Source: Azotosporobacter soli
GTDB lineage: Bacteria; Bacillota; Negativicutes; SG130
Reading direction: 5' to 3'
DNA length: 64,000 bases
Assembly (NCBI RefSeq): GCF_030542965.1
Contig: NZ_JAUAOA010000008.1
Span: 1 to 64,000, forward strand
Notes under the pieces: model-generated
Told to the model about the DNA's origin: nothing
What the model saw: only the letters and a program-made list of their open reading frames with translations
Databases searched by the model: none
Made by a program: the position numbers and the translations under genes
In this document: positions 1-9,297 of the stretch, one piece after another
How positions within the stretch are numbered: position 1 is the stretch's first letter
Layout: the number at the start of each line of letters is the position of its first letter

Positions 1-1
1 A

Positions 2-1204
2 ATGGCAAAGAAAAAGTTTGAAAGAAACAAACCCCACGTAAATATCGGCACCATCGGTCACGTTGACCATGGCAAAACTTCGTTGACTGCGGCTATCACC
101 ATGGTGTTGGCCAAAGCCGGCGGCGCTGAGTTCATGGCATATGACATGATCGACAAGGCTCCGGAAGAAAGAGAACGCGGCATCACGATCAACACCGCAC
201 ACGTTGAGTACGAGACTGAAAAACGTCACTACGCTCACGTTGACTGCCCGGGCCATGCTGACTATGTTAAAAACATGATCACCGGCGCGGCTCAAATGGA
301 CGGCGCAATCCTGGTTGTAAGTGCTGCTGACGGCCCGATGCCGCAAACGCGCGAGCATATCCTGCTCTCCCGCCAAGTTGGCGTTCCGGCAATGGTTGTC
401 TTCCTGAATAAGGCTGACCTCGTTGACGACGCTGAACTGATGGAATTGGTTGAGATGGAAGTTCGCGAACTTCTCTCCAGCTACGATTTCCCTGGCGACG
501 ACATTCCTGTAGTTTGCGGTTCCGCCGTAAAAGCTCTGGAATGCGCATGCGGCAAGCGCGAATGCGCTTGGTGCAGCAAAATCCTCGAACTGATGGACAA
601 TGTCGACGAATACATCCCGACGCCGGCTCGTGCAACGGACAAGCCGTTCCTGATGCCTGTCGAGGACGTGTTCACGATCACTGGTCGCGGCACTGTTGCT
701 ACCGGTCGTGTAGAACGTGGCGAAGTTAAAGTCGGCGAAACGATTGAAATCGTTGGTCTGAGCGAAAAACCTCGTTCGACGGTTGTAACCGGCGTAGAAA
801 TGTTCCGCAAGCTGCTCGATTCGGCAACTGCTGGCGACAACATCGGCGCACTGCTGCGCGGCGTTGAGCGTAAAGACATCGAACGCGGCCAAGTACTGGC
901 AAAACCGGGTTCGATCAAACCGCACACGAAATTCAAAGCAGAAGTATATGTCCTGAGCAAAGAAGAAGGCGGCCGTCATACTCCGTTCTTCACCAACTAT
1001 CGCCCGCAGTTCTACTTCCGTACAACGGACGTAACCGGCGTGGTAAACCTGCCGGAAGGCGTGGAAATGGTTATGCCTGGCGACAACATTCAAATGCACA
1101 TCGAACTGATCACGACGATCGCTATCGAAGAAGGCTTGCGCTTCGCGATTCGCGAAGGCGGCCGTACTGTCGGCGCCGGCGTTGTAACTTCGATCGACGC
1201 ATAA
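2..1204 (+). CDS. tuf: Elongation factor Tu, copy 1
   Basis: EF-Tu, the GTPase that carries aminoacyl-tRNA to the ribosomal A site; 400 residues, full length. The G domain has GHVDHGKT (residues 19-26), RGITIN (59-64), DCPGH (81-85), NKAD (136-139) and GSAVKAL (173-179), followed by domains II and III. Right after the G5 motif is a short insert with four cysteines (C181, C183, C188, C191; CxCx4CxxC) that most EF-Tu proteins lack. The coding sequence is identical base for base to the second copy at 16972-18174. The promoter and ribosome-binding site lie outside the window; only one base precedes the ATG. It stands upstream of rpmG-trnW-secE-nusG, a common tuf position in bacteria with two copies. 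Confidence 0.98.
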   Translation: MAKKKFERNKPHVNIGTIGHVDHGKTSLTAAITMVLAKAGGAEFMAYDMIDKAPEERERGITINTAHVEYETEKRHYAHVDCPGHADYVKNMITGAAQMDGAILVVSAADGPMPQTREHILLSRQVGVPAMVVFLNKADLVDDAELMELVEMEVRELLSSYDFPGDDIPVVCGSAVKALECACGKRECAWCSKILELMDNVDEYIPTPARATDKPFLMPVEDVFTITGRGTVATGRVERGEVKVGETIEIVGLSEKPRSTVVTGVEMFRKLLDSATAGDNIGALLRGVERKDIERGQVLAKPGSIKPHTKFKAEVYVLSKEEGGRHTPFFTNYRPQFYFRTTDVTGVVNLPEGVEMVMPGDNIQMHIELITTIAIEEGLRFAIREGGRTVGAGVVTSIDA

Positions 1205-1217
1205 TGCCAATAAACAG

Positions 1218-1243
1218 GACCCCCTGGCTAGCGCTAGGGGGTC
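1218..1243 (+). terminator. Hairpin terminator after tuf copy 1
   Basis: Perfect 8-bp GC-rich stem (GACCCCCT with AGGGGGTC) and a 10-base loop, 13 bases after the tuf stop. The T-run after it is poor, so termination strength is uncertain. Confidence 0.7.
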
Positions 1244-1284
1244 TCATTGCGTCTTACAAACATCCATAGAAAGCGATTGGGATT

Positions 1285-1380
1285 TTCAACACGAAGGTGG
1301 GAAGAAAAAAGAAAGGGAGGGAACGTTTTAATAGTTAAACCCCTTCCATATCTTCAATATCTTCCGATCTTCGTGTTGAA
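1285..1380. repeat. ACACGAAG-type palindromic repeat, copy A
   Basis: Perfect 12-bp terminal inverted repeat, TTCAACACGAAG at 1285-1296 and its complement at 1369-1380. Next inside on each side are GGAAG and CTTCC. The left arm is purine-rich and the right arm pyrimidine-rich, so the element can fold into one long imperfect hairpin. It fills most of the non-coding gap between tuf and rpmG. Related copies lie at 13277-13366 and 44619-44714. Confidence 0.7.
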
Positions 1381-1438
1381 GTCCTAACGGAAAAGCGAAA
1401 AGTTAGCATAACTATTAAAAGGCTTTGCATCACAGCTA

Positions 1439-1467
1439 TTGACAGCAGAAACGAAGTGTGCTAAATT
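1439..1467 (+). promoter_or_regulatory. Sigma-70-type promoter for rpmG-secE-nusG
   Basis: TTGACA at 1439-1444, a 17-bp spacer, then TAAATT at 1462-1467, about 55 bases before the rpmG start. It probably drives rpmG, tRNA-Trp, secE and nusG, and perhaps the L11 operon. Confidence 0.75.
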
Positions 1468-1522
1468 GTATTAGTGGCATTTTGGATTAATGCCCTATCT
1501 ACAGGTAAGTGAGGTGTACAGG

Positions 1523-1672
1523 ATGCGCAACGCGGTAACGCTGGCTTGCACCGAATGCAAGCAACGCAATTATCAAACGAATAAAAACAAGAAAAATGAT
1601 CCGGATCGTCTGGAATTCAACAAGTATTGCAAGTTCTGCAAGAAGCATACGCTGCATAAAGAAACGAAGTAG
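1523..1672 (+). CDS. rpmG: Ribosomal protein bL33
   Basis: Large-subunit protein bL33, 49 residues, the usual length. It carries two CxxC pairs (C9-T-E-C12 and C-K-F-C near residue 36) that form the zinc-binding ribbon of the C+ form. A longer reading from 1490 is possible, but the ATG at 1523 follows GAGGTG at a good distance and gives the family N-terminus MRNAVTLAC. It is followed 10 bases later by tRNA-Trp, the common rpmG-trnW-secE-nusG order. Confidence 0.96.
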   Translation: MRNAVTLACTECKQRNYQTNKNKKNDPDRLEFNKYCKFCKKHTLHKETK

Positions 1673-1682
1673 TACAGCTTGT

Positions 1683-1758
1683 AGGGGTATAGCTCAATTG
1701 GTAGAGTAGCGGTCTCCAAAACCGTTGGTTGAGGGTTCAAGTCCTTCTGCCCCTGCCA
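1683..1758 (+). tRNA. trnW: tRNA-Trp (anticodon CCA)
   Basis: 76-nt cloverleaf. The acceptor stem AGGGGTA pairs with TGCCCCT, the D-arm contains AGCTCAATTGGTAGAG, the anticodon loop CTCCAAA carries CCA, and the T-arm contains GGTTCAAGTCC. The 3' CCA is encoded. Confidence 0.97.
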
Positions 1759-1806
1759 TAATGCTATCTACCTGACGTGGGCAGTATGTGACGGGGATGT
1801 GAAAAA

Positions 1807-2025
1807 ATGGCTGTGCAAGAGACTGCAATTCAGCAGTCGTTCATGAGCCGGACGAAGAGATTCGTTCGTGACGTGAAGGCTGAAATGAAGAAGGTAAACT
1901 GGCCGACCAGAAAAGAAATCATAGCCCACACTGGCGTTGTTTTTGTCACGGTGGTACTGATTGCTGCTCTGATTTGGGCCATTGATGCTGTGTTTGCCAA
2001 AGCATTACAGTTTTTAATTAAGTAG
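1807..2025 (+). CDS. secE: Preprotein translocase subunit SecE
   Basis: Small essential subunit of the SecYEG channel; 72 residues. It shows the short single-span form: a basic amphipathic segment with the conserved core KKVNWPTRKEI (about residues 29-39), then one hydrophobic span at about 41-62. The ribosome-binding site is a modest GGGG upstream of the ATG. nusG follows 41 bases later, the near-universal arrangement. Confidence 0.96.
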   Translation: MAVQETAIQQSFMSRTKRFVRDVKAEMKKVNWPTRKEIIAHTGVVFVTVVLIAALIWAIDAVFAKALQFLIK

Positions 2026-2066
2026 GCTAAGGGGGTGGGGGGCGTACCTGGCATGCCCCTTGTAGC

Positions 2067-2606
2067 ATGGAAACCGAAAAGAGCGAGAAACATTGGTATG
2101 TAATCCATACCTACTCCGGTTATGAAAATAAGGTTAAAGCCAATCTGGAAAAAAAGGTTCACTCCATGGCCATGGAAGATGAAATCTTCCGCGTAGTGGT
2201 TCCCATGGAAGATGAAGTGGAAATCAAGGATGGCAAGCGCAAAGTGATTAAGCGCAAGGTTTTCCCGGGCTATGTACTGGTGGAGATGATCGTTAACGAC
2301 AGATCCTGGTATGTGGTGCGCAATACGCCGGGAGTAACCGGATTTGTCGGTTCTGGCACAAAGCCTATCCCGCTTACCGATGCTGAAGTGAAAAATATCC
2401 TGAAAGCAATGGGAATCGAAGAGCTTCGGCCTAAAGTCGATATTTTCGTTTCTCAACCAGTCCGGATTACCGCTGGCGCATTTGAAAATTGGAATGCGAC
2501 CGTGCTTGAAGTGTATCCGGAACGGAGCAAGCTGAAGGTGCTCGTCAACATGTTCGGGCGTGAAACGCCGGTGGAATTAGATTTTTCTCAAGTAGAGAAA
2601 ATTTAA
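2067..2606 (+). CDS. nusG: Transcription termination/antitermination protein NusG
   Basis: NusG binds RNA polymerase and couples it to Rho or the ribosome. It has 179 residues: an NGN domain beginning KHWYVIHTYSGYENKVK, and a C-terminal KOW domain (about 125-179). The start has no clear Shine-Dalgarno site; a G-rich stretch lies about 25 bases upstream, and no better in-frame start exists. The start is therefore set by homology to the usual NusG N-terminus. Confidence 0.96.
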   Translation: METEKSEKHWYVIHTYSGYENKVKANLEKKVHSMAMEDEIFRVVVPMEDEVEIKDGKRKVIKRKVFPGYVLVEMIVNDRSWYVVRNTPGVTGFVGSGTKPIPLTDAEVKNILKAMGIEELRPKVDIFVSQPVRITAGAFENWNATVLEVYPERSKLKVLVNMFGRETPVELDFSQVEKI

Positions 2607-2680
2607 ATACAAACCTGGTTTCGAGTGGGAGGGTATAAACCCGTATTTACCACATTATTGACATAAGGAGGTGTAACGAA

Positions 2681-3106
2681 ATGGCCAAAAAAGTAATTAA
2701 GTTAGTAAAACTGCAGGTTCCTGCTGCGAAAGCGACTCCGGCGCCTCCCGTTGGTCCGGCGCTTGGTCAAGCTGGTGTGAACATCATGGCGTTCGTTAAG
2801 GAATTTAACGAAAGAACTGCACAACAGGTTGGACTCATCATTCCGGTAGAAATTACCGTATTTGAAGATAGATCTTTTACTTTTGTAACAAAGACTCCAC
2901 CTGCTCCGGTTCTGCTTAAAAAAGCCGCTGGGATTGAAACTGCATCCGGCGAACCTAATAAGAAAAAAGTCGGTAAAGTATCTCGTGATAAAGTGCGCGA
3001 AATTGCTGAAAGCAAAATGAAAGACCTGAACGCCGCTAGCGTAGAAGCTGCTATGCGGATGATCGAAGGAACGGCGCGCAGCATGGGTATCGAAGTCGTC
3101 GATTAA
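2681..3106 (+). CDS. rplK: Ribosomal protein uL11
   Basis: uL11 forms the GTPase-associated centre with 23S rRNA helices 43/44. It has 141 residues, the standard length. The N-terminal domain contains the proline-rich [17 protein letters not shown] loop, and the C-terminal domain binds rRNA. The start follows AAGGAGGTG. First gene of the rplK-rplA pair. Confidence 0.98.
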   Translation: MAKKVIKLVKLQVPAAKATPAPPVGPALGQAGVNIMAFVKEFNERTAQQVGLIIPVEITVFEDRSFTFVTKTPPAPVLLKKAAGIETASGEPNKKKVGKVSRDKVREIAESKMKDLNAASVEAAMRMIEGTARSMGIEVVD

Positions 3107-3179
3107 TTCGACGCAAAGGCCAAGAGGCCTGTGTGGGAGGAATTTCCGCAAATACCACATAATGAAGGAGTTTTGAGCA

Positions 3180-3887
3180 ATGCCGAAATTTGGTAAGAAA
3201 TATCAAGAAGCGGCCAAGCTGGTAGACAAAGACACTCTCCATGAAGTCGATGCGGCTGTGGAATTGGTGAAAAAGACTGCTAGCGCCAAATTCGACGAAA
3301 CTGTCGAAGTGGCCATTAAGTTGGGCGTAGATCCTAAACATGCCGATCAGCAATTGCGTGGTGCAGTTGTGCTGCCGCATGGCACTGGTCGGACCAAACG
3401 CGTCCTGGTTTTCGCAAAAGGCGAAAAAGTTAAGGAAGCAGAAGCTGCCGGCGCTGACTTTGTCGGTGCTGAAGAGCTGGTAACTAAAATCCAAGGCGGC
3501 TGGGCAGAGTTTGACGTTGCCGTTGCTACGCCTGATATGATGGGCCTAGTAGGCCGTCTCGGTAAAATCCTTGGACCGAAAGGCTTAATGCCGAACCCTA
3601 AAGTGGGCACGGTAACCTTGGATGTAACCCGGGCTGTTAATGAGATTAAAGCCGGTAAGATCGAATACCGTACCGACAAAGCTGGTAACATCCATGCTCC
3701 GGTCGGCAAGGCTTCGTTCGATGCCGAAAAATTGTTGGAAAACTATCAGACTCTGGTAGAAACCCTGATCAAGGCGAAACCGTCTGCTGCTAAGGGCCAG
3801 TATATCCGCAGCATCACATTCAGCACAACCATGGGACCTGGCGTTAAAGTCAACCCGCTGAAGCCGATTCCTGCTAAAAAAGAGTAG
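3180..3887 (+). CDS. rplA: Ribosomal protein uL1
   Basis: uL1 of the L1 stalk, which helps release deacylated tRNA; 235 residues. Typical uL1 motifs include [14 protein letters not shown] and [21 protein letters not shown]. The start follows GAAGGAG. It lies 73 bases after rplK and is separated from rplJ by the L10 leader. Confidence 0.98.
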   Translation: MPKFGKKYQEAAKLVDKDTLHEVDAAVELVKKTASAKFDETVEVAIKLGVDPKHADQQLRGAVVLPHGTGRTKRVLVFAKGEKVKEAEAAGADFVGAEELVTKIQGGWAEFDVAVATPDMMGLVGRLGKILGPKGLMPNPKVGTVTLDVTRAVNEIKAGKIEYRTDKAGNIHAPVGKASFDAEKLLENYQTLVETLIKAKPSAAKGQYIRSITFSTTMGPGVKVNPLKPIPAKKE

Positions 3888-3894
3888 TCGATGC

Positions 3895-4060
3895 GAAACC
3901 ACTTCGGTTCTAACTACATATCGGGTTTCCCAGGCTGTAGACTGCAGATGCTTAAAGCATAACGGAGCAATCCATCTGCTGAGGCCGGAGTTGGACGCAT
4001 GTTGCTTTGTGCACAGAGCGGTCTCCGGTGTTACACCGTGAGGCCGTTTTTCTTTCTGAC
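3895..4060 (+). promoter_or_regulatory. L10 leader with attenuator hairpin
   Basis: The 232-base gap between rplA and rplJ is highly structured. It ends in a hairpin at 4019-4046 (CGGTCTC with GAGGCCG plus an inner CGGTGT/ACACCG stem) followed by a T-rich run, TTTTTCTTTCT. The position and architecture fit the L10 ribosomal leader, where the L10-L12 complex binds mRNA and favours termination. The family assignment rests on position and fold, not on a covariance search. Confidence 0.8.
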
Positions 4061-4119
4061 AAAGCTTGTCTTTGTCTGTATAGTGCAAATGTTGAATCTT
4101 GTAAAGGAGGTGGATGTAA

Positions 4120-4650
4120 GTGGCTGTAACATCTGAAAAAAAAGCGATTGTTGCTGGGTTAAAAGAACAACTGACTACCGCTAAAGGTGCAGTTCTCACT
4201 AACTATCGTGGTCTGACTGTTGCCCAGGACACCAAGCTGCGCCGTAAATTGCGCGAGGCAGGTGTTGAATATCGGGTTGTAAAAAACACTATGACCCGCA
4301 TCGCGGCTCAAGAAGCTGGCGTTGAAGATCTGGTGGCTTACTTGGAAGGTCCTACTGCTATGGCGGTATCCTTCACCGATCCTGTAGCTCCGGCGCGCGT
4401 TATCTCCGATTTCGTCAAAGAGCATAAGCTTAAGACGTTGGAAGTAAAAGCGGGCCTGGTCGAAGGGAAAGTCATCACTGCTGATGGTGTAAAAGCACTG
4501 GCAAACCTGCCGTCGAGGGAAGTTTTGCTTTCCCAAGTACTGGCTGGAATGCAAGCGCCTATCGCCGGTCTGGTCAACGTACTCCAGGGCTCGATCCGGA
4601 ACGTTGTCTATGTGCTTGACGCTGTGCGTCAACAAAAAGAATCCGCGTAG
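4120..4650 (+). CDS. rplJ: Ribosomal protein uL10
   Basis: uL10 anchors the bL12 dimers in the ribosomal stalk; 176 residues. The N-terminal part binds rRNA (LTNYRGLTVAQDTKLRRKLR), and the C-terminal helix (about 135-176) is the bL12 docking region. The start is GTG after an excellent AAAGGAGGTGG site. It is the first gene after the L10 leader and so the likely target of stalk-complex feedback. Confidence 0.97.
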   Translation: MAVTSEKKAIVAGLKEQLTTAKGAVLTNYRGLTVAQDTKLRRKLREAGVEYRVVKNTMTRIAAQEAGVEDLVAYLEGPTAMAVSFTDPVAPARVISDFVKEHKLKTLEVKAGLVEGKVITADGVKALANLPSREVLLSQVLAGMQAPIAGLVNVLQGSIRNVVYVLDAVRQQKESA

Positions 4651-4696
4651 TATCCCCAAAAAAATAATTTATGTGTAAAATATGGAGGTATTTAAA

Positions 4697-5068
4697 ATGA
4701 CTAAAGAAGAAATTATGCAAGCTATCGAGAACATGACTGTTCTTGAACTGTCCGAAATGGTAAAAGCTATGGAAGAAAAATTCGGCGTTAGCGCAGCTGC
4801 TCCTGTAGCTGTAGCTGCTGCTGCTCCGGCTGCTGCTGGCGGCGCTGCTGAAGAACAAAGCGAATTCGACGTAATCCTGACCAGCGCTGGCGCTGGCAAG
4901 ATCAACGTTATCAAAGTTGTTCGCGAACTGACTGGTCTTGGCCTGAAAGAAGCAAAAGAAATGGTTGACGGCGCTCCTAAAGCTGTTAAAGAAAAAGTTG
5001 CTAAAGCTGACGCTGAAGCAATCAAAGCTAAGCTTGAAGAAGCTGGCGCATCTGTTGAAATCAAGTAA
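4697..5068 (+). CDS. rplL: Ribosomal protein bL12 (L7/L12)
   Basis: Stalk protein that recruits translational GTPases; 123 residues. The N-terminal dimerisation helix is followed by an alanine-rich hinge (about residues 33-50) and the globular C-terminal domain that contacts EF-Tu and EF-G. An upstream in-frame ATG at 4682 sits within the ribosome-binding site; the ATG at 4697, 8 bases after GGAGG, is correct. Closed by a strong terminator. Confidence 0.97.
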   Translation: MTKEEIMQAIENMTVLELSEMVKAMEEKFGVSAAAPVAVAAAAPAAAGGAAEEQSEFDVILTSAGAGKINVIKVVRELTGLGLKEAKEMVDGAPKAVKEKVAKADAEAIKAKLEEAGASVEIK

Positions 5069-5086
5069 GATTTCCTACAGAAAAAA

Positions 5087-5119
5087 GACACCTGCGAGAT
5101 TTTCGCAGGTGTCTTTTTT
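5087..5119 (+). terminator. Strong intrinsic terminator after rplL
   Basis: 11-bp stem GACACCTGCGA with TCGCAGGTGTC, a 5-base loop, then six T residues; preceded by six A residues, so it could also work on the other strand. Confidence 0.93.
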
Positions 5120-5184
5120 GTATTCGTTCGTAGGTGACAATGAAATTTTTTGTCATAGATAAGGCAGCTATTTCAAAGAAGCTC

Positions 5185-5213
5185 TTGACGAATGGAAGCA
5201 CATGTAGTAAAAT
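5185..5213 (+). promoter_or_regulatory. Promoter for rpoBC
   Basis: TTGACG at 5185-5190, a 17-bp spacer, TAAAAT at 5208-5213. It lies between the rplL terminator and rpoB, giving rpoBC its own start and a leader of about 185 bases. Confidence 0.8.
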
Positions 5214-5299
5214 TCTTTAATGCGACACTAATTTTTGTGTGGCTGACATTATGTCAAAAATATACTGGAGGATGAAATCATATTTCATCAGAAAAAAAT

Positions 5300-5341
5300 G
5301 CAAGGTTTACGTTTTCGACAGGGAGAACCTTGCCTTTTTTT
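5300..5341 (+). promoter_or_regulatory. Candidate attenuator in the rpoB leader
   Basis: An 8-bp stem, GCAAGGTT at 5300-5307 with AACCTTGC at 5326-5333, is followed by a run of seven T residues. This looks like an intrinsic terminator, but it sits between the rpoB promoter and the rpoB start, about 60 bases before the gene. A second small palindrome (GATGAAAT with ATTTCATC, around 5272-5290) precedes it. Confidence 0.65.
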
Positions 5342-5403
5342 GTATTTCTGCTGCAGTGCGGCAGATCACAAGATAGAATTTGGGCTAAGGGGTGAAGAAC
5401 TTA

Positions 5404-8400
5404 ATGTTTAATCCTGTTCAGGTCGGTCAAAGAGTCCGGTACAGCTACGGCAAAATCAGTGAAGTGCTGGACATGCCCAACCTTATCGAGATTCAGAAGA
5501 ATTCTTACAACTGGTTCCTCAAGGAAGGGTTGCAGGAGATCTTCCGGGATATTTCGCCGATTCAAGACTTTACCGGAAACTTGGTATTGTCTTTTGAAGC
5601 GTTCACGCTGGGTGAACCGAAATATCACGTGGAGGAGTGCAAGGAACGCGACGTTACGTATGCGGCGCCTTTGCGCGTAAACGTTCGTCTGATCAATCGT
5701 GAGACGGGCGAAATCAAGGAACAGGAAGTGTTCATGGGCGATTTCCCCTTGATGACAGATAACGGCACCTTCATTATCAATGGCGCCGAACGGGTTATTG
5801 TCAGTCAGTTGGTACGTTCGCCCGGAGCTTACTATGGCGAGACTATTGATGCCAGCGGCAAAAAACTCTACAACGCAACGATGATCCCTAACCGGGGAGC
5901 CTGGTTGGAGTTGGAGACCGATGCTAATGACGTGATATCTGTCAGAGTGGATCGTACGCGCAAACTTCCGATGACGGTTCTTGTACGTGCGTTGGGTTTT
6001 TCATCCAATGCCAGCATTTCGGAATTGTTTAATGATGATTCCAGAGTGAGAGCGACGTTAGAACGTGACAATACCACTAACCGTGAAGAAGCATTAGTAG
6101 AGATTTACAAACGCCTGCGTCCCGGCGAACCGCCTACGGTGGAGAACGCGACGCAACTTTTGGAATCCCTGTTCTTCGATGCCAAGCGTTATGATTTGGC
6201 GACGGTTGGCCGTTACAAGTTGACGAAAAAATTGGGCTGGCGTCGTCGTTTGATGGGCAAGACATTGCACCAACCGGTAGTTGATCCGGAAACGGGTGAA
6301 ATTTTATTGGCGCAGGATACGGTTCTTGATGAGCAAAACCTGGCCATGTTAGAAGAAAAAGGAGCGTTTTCCGCCGATGGCGTCATCGACGTGAAAATCA
6401 AGCTCAAAGACGGCACGCCGATGAAAGTCCTGGCGACGCCTTCCTTGCCGTATACGCACCGTACGATTACCCGGGAAGATATGATTGCAGCTATTAGCTA
6501 TCTTTTAAACTTGATGGATGGCGTCGGCAATGTAGATGATATTGACCATTTGGGAAATCGTCGTTTGCGTTCGGTCGGGGAATTGCTGCAGAATCAGTTC
6601 CGCATTGGCTTGTCTCGTATGGAGCGCGTCGTAAAAGAACGGATGACGATTCAGGACATGGAAGTCATTACGCCGCAAGCGTTGATCAACATTCGTCCGG
6701 TTGTCGCAGCGATCAAGGAATTTTTTGGTTCCAGTCAGCTGTCCCAGTTTATGGACCAAACGAATCCGCTGGCAGAACTGACGCATAAGCGTCGTTTGAG
6801 TGCACTTGGCCCTGGTGGTTTGAGTCGGGAACGTGCAGGCTTTGAAGTCCGCGACGTCCATCACTCTCACTATGGACGCATGTGTCCGATCGAGACGCCG
6901 GAAGGTCCGAATATCGGTCTGATCGGGTCCTTATCAACATATGGTCGCGTCAATGAATTCGGCTTTATTGAAACGCCTTATCGCCGTATTGACAAGGCAA
7001 ATCGTAAGGTGACCGATGACGTCGTCTATCTGACGGCAGACGAAGAGGATGAAGTGGTTTGTGCACAGGCAAACGAAGAATTGACAGCCGAGAGCTGGTT
7101 CAAGTCGCCGCGCGTTATCGTGCGTTACAAACATGAGACACTCGTCGTACCGGCGGAAAAAGTTGACTTCATGGACGTATCACCGAAACAAGTCGTATCG
7201 ATCGCGACCGCGATGATTCCGTTCCTGGAAAATGACGATGCTAACCGCGCACTGATGGGCGCGAACATGCAACGTCAGGCGGTTCCTTTGCTGCGTACCC
7301 AGGCTCCGCTCGTCGGAACCGGTATGGAGTACAAGGCGGCGCGTGACTCAGGTGTAGTTGCATTGGCGAAAGACGCGGGCGTCGTTGAAAAAGTCACCGC
7401 CAACGAAATCCATATTCGCACGGAAAAAGGTCAGTTGGAAAAGCATAAACTGCTGAAGTATCTGCGTTCCAACCAAGGGACGTGCATTAACCAAAGACCG
7501 ATTGTTTATAAGAACCAAAGCATCGAAGCCGGACAAGTGCTGGCGGATGGCCCGGCCACCGACCGTGGCGAACTGGCGCTCGGCTACAATGTCGTCGTTG
7601 CGTTCATGCCATGGGAAGGTTACAACTATGAGGATGCGATCTTGCTTAGTGAAAAGATCGTTAAAGATGATATCTTTACCTCGATTCACGTCGAAGAATA
7701 CGAGTGCGATGCCCGGGATACCAAATTGGGACCGGAAGAAATCACACGAGACATTCCGAACGTGGCCGAAGATGTCCTGAAAGATCTGGATGATCGAGGC
7801 ATCATCCGCATCGGCGCCGAAGTACGACCGGGGGATATTCTGGTCGGCAAGGTAACGCCGAAAGGCGAGACCGAACTGACGGCAGAAGAACGCTTGCTGC
7901 GGGCTATCTTTGGAGAGAAGGCGCGCGAAGTGCGCGACACGTCGCTCAGGGTGCCGCATGGCGAAGCCGGTAAGATCGTCGACGTCAAGGTGTTCAGCCG
8001 CGAAAATGGTGATGAATTGTCGCCGGGCGTGAATTTCCTGGTTCGCGTTTATATCGCACAAAAGAGAAAGATTTCCGTGGGTGATAAGATGGCCGGCCGT
8101 CATGGCAATAAGGGTGTCGTTTCCCGCATCATGCGCGAAGAAGACATGCCGTTCCTGCCGGATGGCACGCCGGTACAGGTTGTCTTGAATCCGCTTGGCG
8201 TACCGTCTCGTATGAACATCGGTCAGGTATTGGAAACGCATTTAGGCATGGCAGCGGCAATGCTGGGCATGCAAATTAAGCGAAAAGATCCCAATGTGGA
8301 AGCGCGGTTGCGCGAACTTGGCTATGATGTCGATAAATACGGTTTGCCGCAGCCGGATAAAGCCGGTATTCATATGTCGACGCCGGTCTTCGACGGTGCG

Positions 8401-9243
8401 AGCGAGGAAGAAGTCTTCAGCACGCTTTCTGCAGCGGGGCTCTCGCCGGACGGCAAAACGCTCCTCTATGATGGTCGTACGGGTGAAGCGTTTGACAACC
8501 CGGTCACGGTCGGTTGCGTGTACATGCTGAAACTGGCTCACTTGGTCGATGACAAGATTCATGCCCGCTCTACGGGTCCGTACTCACTTGTCACTCAACA
8601 ACCGCTTGGCGGCAAAGCACAGTTCGGCGGACAGCGTTTCGGCGAGATGGAAGTATGGGCGCTTGAAGCATATGGCGCTGCGTACACCTTGCAGGAATTG
8701 CTCACCGTCAAGTCTGACGATGTGGTTGGCCGTGTGAAGACATATGAAGCAATCGTCAAGGGTGAAAACGTTCCGGAACCTGGAGTGCCGGAATCCTTCA
8801 AGGTTCTGATCAAAGAACTGCAGAGCATCGGTCTGGATGTAAAAGTACTGACCGAAGATCAGCAGGAAATCATGATCGGTGATACGGATGAAGACATTCA
8901 TGAAGCGGCCAAAGAATTGGAGCTGAGCCTAGGCGGGGAAGAGCCGGTTCTGCCGGTTTCGAAAGAAAGCAACCGGCATGCGTATACAGCAGAAGCAACT
9001 GGCGAAGAGTATACGCCGGATGAAGAGTTGGAACCGTTGGAAGACGATCTGGATATCATCGCTGAAATCGGCGGCTCTAGCGAAGAAGAAGAAGCATTCG
9101 ATGAAACGGTTCTGGAAGTCCAGGATGACCTTGATCAGGATGAACGAGGCAAAAGCCCCAAAAAGATCAAGGAGAAGAATAAAAAGTTGACCCAAAAGGA
9201 TCTGATGGGGGAACTGCTGAATGATGAGGAAATCGATGAATAA
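5404..9243 (+). CDS. rpoB: RNA polymerase subunit beta
   Basis: Beta subunit of core RNA polymerase; 1279 residues. The rifampicin region (about 437-520) contains [20 protein letters not shown] and [15 protein letters not shown]. Active-centre motifs include [14 protein letters not shown] (about 893). The last 80 or so residues form an acidic then lysine-rich tail of low complexity, as in many Firmicutes. A GTG at 5392 is in frame, but AAGGGGTG is then the ribosome-binding site for ATG 5404, which gives the expected N-terminus MFNPVQVG. Confidence 0.98.
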   Translation: MFNPVQVGQRVRYSYGKISEVLDMPNLIEIQKNSYNWFLKEGLQEIFRDISPIQDFTGNLVLSFEAFTLGEPKYHVEECKERDVTYAAPLRVNVRLINRETGEIKEQEVFMGDFPLMTDNGTFIINGAERVIVSQLVRSPGAYYGETIDASGKKLYNATMIPNRGAWLELETDANDVISVRVDRTRKLPMTVLVRALGFSSNASISELFNDDSRVRATLERDNTTNREEALVEIYKRLRPGEPPTVENATQLLESLFFDAKRYDLATVGRYKLTKKLGWRRRLMGKTLHQPVVDPETGEILLAQDTVLDEQNLAMLEEKGAFSADGVIDVKIKLKDGTPMKVLATPSLPYTHRTITREDMIAAISYLLNLMDGVGNVDDIDHLGNRRLRSVGELLQNQFRIGLSRMERVVKERMTIQDMEVITPQALINIRPVVAAIKEFFGSSQLSQFMDQTNPLAELTHKRRLSALGPGGLSRERAGFEVRDVHHSHYGRMCPIETPEGPNIGLIGSLSTYGRVNEFGFIETPYRRIDKANRKVTDDVVYLTADEEDEVVCAQANEELTAESWFKSPRVIVRYKHETLVVPAEKVDFMDVSPKQVVSIATAMIPFLENDDANRALMGANMQRQAVPLLRTQAPLVGTGMEYKAARDSGVVALAKDAGVVEKVTANEIHIRTEKGQLEKHKLLKYLRSNQGTCINQRPIVYKNQSIEAGQVLADGPATDRGELALGYNVVVAFMPWEGYNYEDAILLSEKIVKDDIFTSIHVEEYECDARDTKLGPEEITRDIPNVAEDVLKDLDDRGIIRIGAEVRPGDILVGKVTPKGETELTAEERLLRAIFGEKAREVRDTSLRVPHGEAGKIVDVKVFSRENGDELSPGVNFLVRVYIAQKRKISVGDKMAGRHGNKGVVSRIMREEDMPFLPDGTPVQVVLNPLGVPSRMNIGQVLETHLGMAAAMLGMQIKRKDPNVEARLRELGYDVDKYGLPQPDKAGIHMSTPVFDGASEEEVFSTLSAAGLSPDGKTLLYDGRTGEAFDNPVTVGCVYMLKLAHLVDDKIHARSTGPYSLVTQQPLGGKAQFGGQRFGEMEVWALEAYGAAYTLQELLTVKSDDVVGRVKTYEAIVKGENVPEPGVPESFKVLIKELQSIGLDVKVLTEDQQEIMIGDTDEDIHEAAKELELSLGGEEPVLPVSKESNRHAYTAEATGEEYTPDEELEPLEDDLDIIAEIGGSSEEEEAFDETVLEVQDDLDQDERGKSPKKIKEKNKKLTQKDLMGELLNDEEIDE

Positions 9244-9297
9244 CGCAGACCGCCAGACAGGCGGCCTCTGGGAGTATAAGAAGGGAGTGACAACCCT

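Noticed and set aside
2-1204. First tuf copy as an assembly duplication
   Set aside because: The downstream flanks of the two copies differ at once and each sits in a standard tuf context (before rpmG-secE, and after fusA), so both are real.
1285-1380. Possible CRISPR or phage attachment site
   Set aside because: The repeat is a single palindrome with purine and pyrimidine arms; there are no regularly spaced direct repeats and no integrase nearby.
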